DNA of 64,000 bases, taken from the NCBI GenBank assembly GCA_020636315.1, contig JACJYA010000001.1:496001-560000 (forward strand), in the 5' to 3' direction. The stretch is from Lewinellaceae bacterium (GTDB lineage: Bacteria; Bacteroidota; Bacteroidia; Chitinophagales; Saprospiraceae). A program made the translations under genes and the position numbers. The notes under the pieces were generated by a model. It searched no databases. It saw nothing but the letters and a program-made list of their open reading frames with translations, and was not told the DNA's origin. Position 1 is the stretch's first letter, and every line of letters begins with the position of its first letter. Shown in pieces: positions 52,199 through 58,958 of the stretch.

Positions 52199-52291
52199 GA
52201 ACGCGGATAACGGGGGCGGGAAGGACTTCAACAGGCCGCCTTTACAAGGCAAAACCCATATCAATCCGCCGCATCCGCGCTATCCGCGTTC
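52199..52291. repeat. Inverted repeat in the ABC-F / prc intergenic region
   Basis: GAACGCGGATA (52199-52209) and TATCCGCGTTC (52281-52291), 11 bp perfect, enclosing about 70 bases that contain further ATCCGCGC-like motifs. REP-like appearance; no gene inside. Confidence 0.5.
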
Positions 52292-52313
52292 TATCCGGCC
52301 GAAAGGGAAACCC

Positions 52314-54425
52314 TTAATTCAGGTCAATAAGGTCGTGCATGATATTGACGGTTTCCCTGATGTAAATGTCCTTTTTGACGGATTCCAGCCAATCGTCATT
52401 GCGGGCAATCCGCGATTCATCCGAGTCGATGTGCGGCAGGTCCACCTGAAGGTTGGCAACGCCGTGGTTGACCTCTGTTTCAAACAGGCCTTCGAATTTC
52501 TCCGCCTCTTCTTCCTGCTTCTTCATCAAGGCCTCGTAGGCCTCGAGCTGAAGCGGGTATTCGGAATTATCGCGTTGTTCTTTCAGGCGTTCTGCATTTT
52601 CCAGAACTTTCTGGAAAGTGGGATCCTGGGCGACCCGCTCTTCACTCCGCTGCCGGAGTTCATCGATGTGTTTAACCTTCATTACGTTCTGGTTGTATTC
52701 CGCCGGCTCGATCTCCGTCCATTCCATGGCGTATTCCCTGTCTCTCTCACCGGTTTCTATGAAATGGAAATTATCCGGAAGAACAATATCCGATTCCACG
52801 CCTCTCAGTTGATTGGAGCCGCCGTTGATGCGGAAGAACTTCTGTATCGTAAGCTTGATCTCGCCCAGCGGTTTTATTTCATTGTATCCTCGAATGGTGC
52901 GGTCGAGGTCGAGGAAACGCTGTACGGTGCCTTTCCCGAAGGTCGATTTACTGCCGACGATAACAGCCCGGTCATAATCCTGAAGGGCAGCCGCCAGGAT
53001 CTCTGAAGCGGAAGCGCTGTAGGTATTGACCATGACGATCAGCGGCCCGCTGTACTGTACGCGCGGGTCAACATCACGAAGGATCTCCGGCTCCTGGCCC
53101 CGGGCTTTAACCTGCACCACCGGCCCCTTTTCTATAAAATAGCCGGTCATTTTCTGCACGTCTCTCAGGGAGCCGCCCCCGTTGTACCGGAGGTCAAGAA
53201 TGATGCCGTCAACCTTTGCCGCTTTGAGTTTTTCAAGTTCTTCTTCAATGTCTTTGGCACAAGACCGGCCGTCGCTGTTCTGGAAATCGGCATAAAAGCT
53301 GGGTAGCTTGATGTAGCCTATTTTCTCGCCTTCCTTTGCCCCATCCAGGATGAGGGACTTGGCAAACTGTTCTTCCAGGACAACGATGTCCCGTTCGATG
53401 GTTATATCCTTGATCGTTCCGTCGATCTTCTTGATGGTCAGGGTGACCTTAGTGCCTTTCTTCCCGCGGATCATCTGCACCACGTCATTGATCTGCATTC
53501 CGGTAATATCCACGGGGCCGTCTTCATCTTCCTGCTTCACTTTGAGGATGGTGTCGTCCTCTTCCAGTTCCTTCTGCTTCCAGGCCGGGCCTCCGATAAC
53601 AATACGGACGACTTTGGTATAGTCTCCCTCGGTACGCAGGGTGGCGCCGATGCCTTCCAGGCGGCCGGAGAATTCAATGTCGAAATTCTCCTTATCGATC
53701 GGTTGGTAGTATTCGGAATGCGGGTCAAAGATGTGGGTAATGGTATTGAGATAAACACTCAGGAAGTCTTCGCGCTTCAGTTTTTCTATGCGGTTGTACC
53801 AGTCATCAAAAAACTCCAGTACTTCGCCGCGGGCCTCTTTTTCCAGTTCTTCGAAACTGAGTTTCTCCTCCTCTTCTCCTTTTTCTTCCTGCTCTTCCAG
53901 TTTGCGGGCCAGGCGCTGTACGGTTTCGTACTTGGCGTACTTTCGCCAGAATTCGCGGAGTTCGTCGTCGTTTTTGGCAAAGGTGCGCTTTTCGCCATCG
54001 AGCTCTATGTTCTCCTGCACCGTGTAATCAAAAGGCTGGGCAAGGATCTCCCGGTAAAAGCCCTGGGTCTTTTCAAAGCTCGCTTTCCTGATCTCCTGGG
54101 AAAGGTTGAAGAACTCGAAAGAACTGGTGTTGATCTCATCGTCCAGCTTTAATTTATAGGGCTCCAGCCGGGCGATATCCTTCTCGGTGAGAAAACGGCG
54201 GCTGCCGTCTATCTGATCGAGGTAAAAGTCATAAACATCCTTTGAAAATTCATCATCGATGGCCTTGGGCCGGAAGTGAAGCTGGCTGAAGCCGGTGATA
54301 ATACTTTGCATCAAAACAGCTTCTTTCTCTCCGTCCTCTACCTGTGGATATATTGCTGCCGCAAGAATAGCAATGGCTATTATGGAAAAAAAGATCGGTC
54401 TTTTGAATTTCATAAAAAATGACAT
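52314..54425 (-). CDS. prc: Tail-specific (C-terminal processing) protease, S41 family, Prc-type
   Basis: 703 residues. The N-terminal helix FKRPIFFSIIAIAILAAAIYP is a signal or anchor (Met5 is an alternative start). A PDZ domain lies near 225-330 (FSGRLEGIGATLRTEGDYTKVVRIVIGGPAWK spans it). The S41 protease has the catalytic Ser in NTYSASASEILAAALQDYDRA and Lys in GSKSTFGKGTVQRF, and a C-terminal DUF3340-like extension typical of Prc. It degrades misfolded or tagged periplasmic proteins and can process lipoproteins or murein hydrolases. Separated by 234 bases from the ABC-F gene. Confidence 0.92.
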   Translation of the reverse strand: MSFFMKFKRPIFFSIIAIAILAAAIYPQVEDGEKEAVLMQSIITGFSQLHFRPKAIDDEFSKDVYDFYLDQIDGSRRFLTEKDIARLEPYKLKLDDEINTSSFEFFNLSQEIRKASFEKTQGFYREILAQPFDYTVQENIELDGEKRTFAKNDDELREFWRKYAKYETVQRLARKLEEQEEKGEEEEKLSFEELEKEARGEVLEFFDDWYNRIEKLKREDFLSVYLNTITHIFDPHSEYYQPIDKENFDIEFSGRLEGIGATLRTEGDYTKVVRIVIGGPAWKQKELEEDDTILKVKQEDEDGPVDITGMQINDVVQMIRGKKGTKVTLTIKKIDGTIKDITIERDIVVLEEQFAKSLILDGAKEGEKIGYIKLPSFYADFQNSDGRSCAKDIEEELEKLKAAKVDGIILDLRYNGGGSLRDVQKMTGYFIEKGPVVQVKARGQEPEILRDVDPRVQYSGPLIVMVNTYSASASEILAAALQDYDRAVIVGSKSTFGKGTVQRFLDLDRTIRGYNEIKPLGEIKLTIQKFFRINGGSNQLRGVESDIVLPDNFHFIETGERDREYAMEWTEIEPAEYNQNVMKVKHIDELRQRSEERVAQDPTFQKVLENAERLKEQRDNSEYPLQLEAYEALMKKQEEEAEKFEGLFETEVNHGVANLQVDLPHIDSDESRIARNDDWLESVKKDIYIRETVNIMHDLIDLN

Positions 54426-54610
54426 TTTGAAACAGTCTAGGCCTGAAAATCTTTTTAAAACTCGTGTGGAGGTAATTTTAAGAACAAACTCTTAACGAAA
54501 AATATTCGATAAATATACCTTTTTATAACAAAAAAGTTGGGGCATGCTTTCATTTGCCCCTCTTTTTAACGAATCAGTAACAACTGCCGTGCCAAAGTTC
54601 ACCAAACAAA

Positions 54611-54643
54611 GCGCCCCGCTTCGGTTGGTCCAAAGCGGGGCGC
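54611..54643 (-). terminator. Hairpin terminator after hppA
   Basis: GCGCCCCGCTT (54611-54621) pairs with AAGCGGGGCGC (54633-54643); on the minus strand it is followed by TTTGTTTGG. Lies about 30 bases after the hppA stop. Confidence 0.75.
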
Positions 54644-54674
54644 ATTGATTGGTTTCATATCTGCATCCGTTACC

Positions 54675-56852
54675 TCAGAGCAGCGGAGCGATCACCAGCG
54701 CGACGACTGACATCAGCTTGAGCAGGATGTTCAGCGACGGGCCCGAGGTATCCTTGAACGGGTCGCCTACCGTATCACCGACAACCGCAGCTTTGTGCGG
54801 GGCGGACCCCTTGTAGTATTTCTCTCCTTGTATCTCAACGCCTTCTTCGAACATCTTCTTGGCATTGTCCCACGCGCCGCCGGCGTTCGACTGGAAGATG
54901 GCCATCAGCACGCCGGCAACGGTAACACCGGCCAGCAGGCCGCCCAGCATTTCGGCGCCGCCGAGGAAGCCCACGGCTACCGGAGAGCCTACGGCAATAA
55001 TGCCCGGCAGGACCATTTCGCGGATGGAAGCCTGGGTAGAGATCTCCACGCACTTGCTGTACTCGGCCTTGCCATCAGCTTCGTGGAATATCTTCTGGTC
55101 TGCTTCGCTCCATTCATTCAGCGGTTTGTCGCCGTTGCGCTTCATGGCATCAAGGGCAGCCTTCAGTTCCGGAATATTGTTGAACTGGCGGCGCACTTCC
55201 TGGATCATATCCATAGCGGCGCGGCCAACAGCGCCCATGGCCAGAGAAGAGAAGAGGAAAGGCAGCATGCCCCCCAGCAGCAGGCCGGCCATCACCTGTG
55301 GGTTGGCAATATTGATGCTATTGATATCCGCTGCAGTCATAAAGGCAGCGAAAAGGGCCAAAGCGGTCAGGGCTGCAGAGCCGATTGCAAAACCCTTACC
55401 GATTGCAGCAGTGGTATTACCGACTGCATCCAGCTTATCCGTACGGCCACGCACCTCTTTGGGCAATTCACCCATTTCGGCAATACCGCCGGCATTATCC
55501 GACACCGGCCCGTAAGCGTCAACGGCAAGTTGAATGCCCGTATTTGAAAGCATGCCTACTGCTGCAATAGCGATGCCATATAAGCCGGCAAACTGGTATG
55601 CGCCAATGATGGCTGCCGCCAGAATGACAATGGGAATGGCCGTGGACTGCATCCCCACTCCCAGGCCGGCAATGATATTGGTGGCGGAACCGGTCAGGGA
55701 TTGATTGACAATTCCTTTAACGGGACGGGTTCCGGTACCGGTGTAAAATTCAGTGACCAGGCCAATGAGCAAACCGGCGACCAGGCCAAAAATAACGGCC
55801 AGGATAACACCCAAAGTAGAATACTCAAAGCCGTTCTTATCCGTCCAGCCCTCCGGCAACATCCAATTGACAATAGCGATAGTTGCCAACAGCATAATGC
55901 CAGAAGAGATGAATTCTCCGCGGTTGAGAGCTTTCTGAGGGTTCCCCCCCTCCTTCACCTGGACGAAGAAGGTACCCAAAATGGAGGTGACTATCCCAAC
56001 ACCGGCCAGAAGCAGGGGCAATAATACCGCGTTCAACCCACCAAAATCGTTGGAAGTTTCAAAACCCGTTATTCCGATAAAGGTAGCGCCCAGTACCATT
56101 GTACCAATAATAGAACCCACATAAGACTCGAAAAGGTCGGCGCCCATACCGGCTACATCGCCAACGTTGTCACCAACGTTATCGGCAATGGTGGCGGGAT
56201 TGAGGGGATGGTCCTCCGGGATGCCGGCTTCCACTTTACCCACCAGGTCGGCGCCCACATCGGCCGCCTTTGTATAGATTCCACCACCTACACGGGCAAA
56301 AAGAGCGATGGAAGAAGCTCCGAAAGAGAAGCCGGTGATCACCGTGATCACCTTGTTGACATTCTGTACCGTATCGATGCCGAAAATATTGCTGTAGATC
56401 AGCAGCAACAGGCCCAGGCCGAGAACGCCCAGCCCAACGACGCCCATACCCATTACCGAACCTCCTGCAAAGGCTACTTCAAGTGCTTTGCCAAGGCTCG
56501 TACGAGCAGCATTGGTGGTACGGACATTAGCCTTGGTGGCCACTTTCATACCGATGAACCCGGCAAGTGCCGAACAAATAGCCCCGAGAACAAAAGAGAG
56601 TGCGATGAGGGGAGAGGAACCTTCCGTAGTGCCACTGATACCCAGTAGTATTGCTACTGCGATCACAAAAATGGAAAGAACGCGGTACTCCGCTTTCAGG
56701 AAAGCCATTGCCCCTTCGGAAATGTTCTTGGCAATTCTGGCCATCCGCTCCGTGCCTACTTCCTGCCTGGAGACCCAGGAGGAACGCCAGAAGGTGTACA
56801 AGAGCGCCAGCACACCAAAGACGGGAATTGCATAAGTAATTGTCTGACCCAT
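54675..56852 (-). CDS. hppA: Membrane-bound ion-pumping pyrophosphatase
   Basis: 725 residues with about 15-16 membrane helices. Hydrolyses pyrophosphate and pumps H+ and/or Na+ across the membrane. Active-site segments: DVGADLVGKVEAGIPEDHPLNPATIADNVGDNVGDVAGMGADLFESY (spanning the DVGADLVGK and DNVGDNVGD motifs), VDAYGPVSDNAGGIAEM, and GDTVGDPFKDTSGPSLNILLK near the end. The GNTTAAIGKG segment has Ala where K+-independent enzymes carry Lys, so K+-dependence is expected. Whether it pumps Na+ or H+ I cannot decide. A short hairpin (56896-56922) lies in its upstream region. Confidence 0.95.
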   Translation of the reverse strand: MGQTITYAIPVFGVLALLYTFWRSSWVSRQEVGTERMARIAKNISEGAMAFLKAEYRVLSIFVIAVAILLGISGTTEGSSPLIALSFVLGAICSALAGFIGMKVATKANVRTTNAARTSLGKALEVAFAGGSVMGMGVVGLGVLGLGLLLLIYSNIFGIDTVQNVNKVITVITGFSFGASSIALFARVGGGIYTKAADVGADLVGKVEAGIPEDHPLNPATIADNVGDNVGDVAGMGADLFESYVGSIIGTMVLGATFIGITGFETSNDFGGLNAVLLPLLLAGVGIVTSILGTFFVQVKEGGNPQKALNRGEFISSGIMLLATIAIVNWMLPEGWTDKNGFEYSTLGVILAVIFGLVAGLLIGLVTEFYTGTGTRPVKGIVNQSLTGSATNIIAGLGVGMQSTAIPIVILAAAIIGAYQFAGLYGIAIAAVGMLSNTGIQLAVDAYGPVSDNAGGIAEMGELPKEVRGRTDKLDAVGNTTAAIGKGFAIGSAALTALALFAAFMTAADINSINIANPQVMAGLLLGGMLPFLFSSLAMGAVGRAAMDMIQEVRRQFNNIPELKAALDAMKRNGDKPLNEWSEADQKIFHEADGKAEYSKCVEISTQASIREMVLPGIIAVGSPVAVGFLGGAEMLGGLLAGVTVAGVLMAIFQSNAGGAWDNAKKMFEEGVEIQGEKYYKGSAPHKAAVVGDTVGDPFKDTSGPSLNILLKLMSVVALVIAPLL

Positions 56853-57421
56853 GATGTTTTTTCGTTTATGAATAGATTATTCGTTCATAGTAAAGGCTTC
56901 ACCCTAGGTTTTAGTGAAGCCATTACCGGTTTTTTTACAGGCCTGCAAAGCTAAGGCAAATTTGCTTCTTGTCCAACTAACTCTGATGTAGAGTTGTGAC
57001 AAACAAGCGGTTAGGCGTGCAAAAATATATGAAAAACTATATGTTTTGGGAAAAAGCCGCTTTGATCCTTTTACGGGAGGGAATTTTCATGGTTGCAACA
57101 AATTATTTTTTTTGCCATTCATGCTCAGCCGGCAATTTGATCCGGAAGAGCTCTCGGCCAGGCCAGTCAGCAGGCCGCCAGGTTAAATGGTTCGATTGCC
57201 GGATGGTTAGATTTGGCTGTCAACGCCCAACTCGAGCAATCCAAGTAAGTGATCAAAATTGTATTGACGTTTCTGATCGAGGGGATTTTGGGCCTAATCG
57301 AGGCACGCCCGGAACCTGATAGCCCATCAAGGTGAGGACGGAACGAAGAGTAGGCCCAAAAGAGCCCATCAGAAATGATAAGCTCAATTTGATCACTTAC
57401 TTAACAATTTTGGCCCTGTAC
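56853..57421. other. 569-base intergenic region upstream of hppA with an inverted-repeat element
   Basis: GGCTTCAC (56896-56903) and GTGAAGCC (56915-56922) form a hairpin in the likely hppA leader. From 57243 to 57402 lies a 160-bp inverted-repeat element. A rightward open frame (56996-57319) runs into the element and has no motifs; I do not call it a gene. Confidence 0.55.
57243..57402. mobile_element. Inverted-repeat (MITE-like) element, second type
   Basis: Left arm starts AAGTAAGTGATCAAA (57243-57257); the right arm ends with its exact complement (57388-57402). Pairing continues imperfectly for about 50 bases, with TTTCTGAT and TTTTGGGCCTA matched on both sides. The centre carries no gene. 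No flanking target duplication was found, so mobility is less certain than for the 40.8/47.2-kb elements. Confidence 0.6.
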
Positions 57422-58003
57422 TTACTCCCGGATCCACTCCACCTTTTCTTCTATCGGCTGCCGTTTGCCGGGAATCTCCGGCATTTCATGATAACCCATA
57501 TAGAGCAGGCCCAGGCAACGCTCTCCTTCTTTCAGCCCAAGGAACTCGTCCGCTTCCAGGATAGAACGCGGAGAACTCCAGTAGCATCCGATGCCATAGG
57601 CCGTACAACTGAGCCACATATTCTGCACCGCACTGGCCACCGACGCCAGTTCTTCCCATTCAGGCACACGCTCCTCAGGGTCGCGCTGCATGCAGATGGC
57701 AATGACACAGGAAGAACGCTGCGGGTTGTTCAATGCTTTGTCGTACTTTCTGTCCAGATACTTGTCTGAAGGGGTGTTTTCCTTGTACCACCTGGCGAGG
57801 TATTCGCCCAGCCTGCGGCGGGCCTCCCCACGGAAAACCTTGAACCGCCAGGGCTCGGTCCGCTTGTGGGTGGGCGCCCAGTTGGCATTTTCCAGGATCT
57901 CTTTGATAACCTCATCCGGGATCGGCTCTTCTGTGTAGGTATTGGGAAAGATCGCCCGGCGGCTCCGGATCAGCTGATTGGTTTGTTCTGCATTGAGGGA
58001 CAT
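57422..58003 (-). CDS. Nitroreductase family protein
   Basis: 193 residues, FMN-dependent nitroreductase fold (YdjA-like length). The FMN-binding N-terminus is QLIRSRRAIFPNTYTEEPIPDEVIKEILENANWAPTHKRTEPWRF, and the C-terminal half has VASAVQNMWLSCTAYGIGCYWSSP and LGLLYMGYHE. It would reduce nitro or quinone-like compounds with NAD(P)H in the cytoplasm; substrate unknown. The inverted-repeat element ends 20 bases after its stop. Confidence 0.9.
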   Translation of the reverse strand: MSLNAEQTNQLIRSRRAIFPNTYTEEPIPDEVIKEILENANWAPTHKRTEPWRFKVFRGEARRRLGEYLARWYKENTPSDKYLDRKYDKALNNPQRSSCVIAICMQRDPEERVPEWEELASVASAVQNMWLSCTAYGIGCYWSSPRSILEADEFLGLKEGERCLGLLYMGYHEMPEIPGKRQPIEEKVEWIRE

Positions 58004-58186
58004 AGCCTTTTTGCCCCAAAAATAGGCCCTGGCTGCAATTTTACCAACCGGGGAATACTGAAAAATAAGGTGGGTGGTGAAGTTAGGACAAAAAATATTA
58101 TCAAAACTTTCAGTAAATATTGAAAATAATGAATTAATATACTATATTTGAAGCAATGAACAATACCTTTCGCAAAGCAATGTGCC

Positions 58187-58579
58187 ATGCAAAAAAAATT
58201 TCTCCTTGCTGACCTGGTAGTGCAGGTTTCCCTGCTGGGCCTTATTGTCGTATCGTCCCCAACGATCTTCTTTCCTCTGCTGTTGATGATCCCGCTGGGC
58301 GGATGGCAGCTGAGCAGCGCCCTGATCAAGGGAGTCGCCTGGCGCAGCCGGCTTCACCTCACCTACTTCGGGCTGGCCGCCGCCTACTGCCTGGCGCTTT
58401 GGGCAGGCTCTACCGGCGTGGTGGAAGTCCGTTTCTCTCCGAAGGCCGTGCAGGAGCTTTGGGGCGAGGAGGCCTGGTATATCCTTTTTATTGTGGTCAT
58501 CCCTCTCGTAGGCGCAGTCAAATATTTGCACATTTCAAAAAAAGATTGTGGAAGGCGCACAGAAGAAAAACTGGTATAA
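58187..58579 (+). CDS. Small four-helix membrane protein of unknown function
   Basis: 130 residues with four predicted membrane segments (about 8-24, 29-46, 58-75, 95-115) and a polar Lys/Arg-rich tail. Not recognised. The N-terminal half (VQVSLLGLIVVSSP ... LLLMIPLGGWQLSSALIKGV) resembles the next gene (GQTVLILSIALTGF ... IILFAILGVWQGASALHLAL), so the two look like diverged tandem copies. The next start is only 3 bases after this stop, so they form an operon. Confidence 0.65.
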   Translation: MQKKFLLADLVVQVSLLGLIVVSSPTIFFPLLLMIPLGGWQLSSALIKGVAWRSRLHLTYFGLAAAYCLALWAGSTGVVEVRFSPKAVQELWGEEAWYILFIVVIPLVGAVKYLHISKKDCGRRTEEKLV

Positions 58580-58582
58580 CCT

Positions 58583-58939
58583 ATGATTGAAAGAAGCAGA
58601 ATGAAAATGGATATGATCGGGCAAACGGTGCTGATCTTGAGCATAGCCCTCACAGGTTTTTCCAACCTTCCCAGGGCATGGTTCATCATCCTGTTCGCCA
58701 TTTTAGGCGTTTGGCAGGGGGCCAGCGCCCTCCACCTGGCGCTGGCCTATGAATACCAGGCCCGTTATCCCTTCCTGTGGCTGTTTTCGGGCCTGCTCCT
58801 GGCTTTACCCCTGGGCATCTGGCTGATGGGAGACTGGGTGATGGCCCCACTTGGCCTGGGGCTGCTGACTTACTACATTGTTACAGTCCGGGATACGGCC
58901 TATGTGCTTCAGCGGCCACGGCCGTTCTGGGACCTGTGA
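58583..58939 (+). CDS. Small four-helix membrane protein, paralogue of the preceding gene
   Basis: 118 residues (Met7 or Met9 are alternative starts). Four predicted membrane segments (about 10-26, 32-52, 62-80, 84-102) and a short polar end RDTAYVLQRPRPFWDL. No family recognised. It is in an operon with the preceding gene and convergent, 19 bases away, with the hybrid kinase gene. Possibly a two-subunit membrane complex; inference. Confidence 0.62.
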   Translation: MIERSRMKMDMIGQTVLILSIALTGFSNLPRAWFIILFAILGVWQGASALHLALAYEYQARYPFLWLFSGLLLALPLGIWLMGDWVMAPLGLGLLTYYIVTVRDTAYVLQRPRPFWDL

Positions 58940-58958
58940 GCGGGAATGAACAGCCTGT

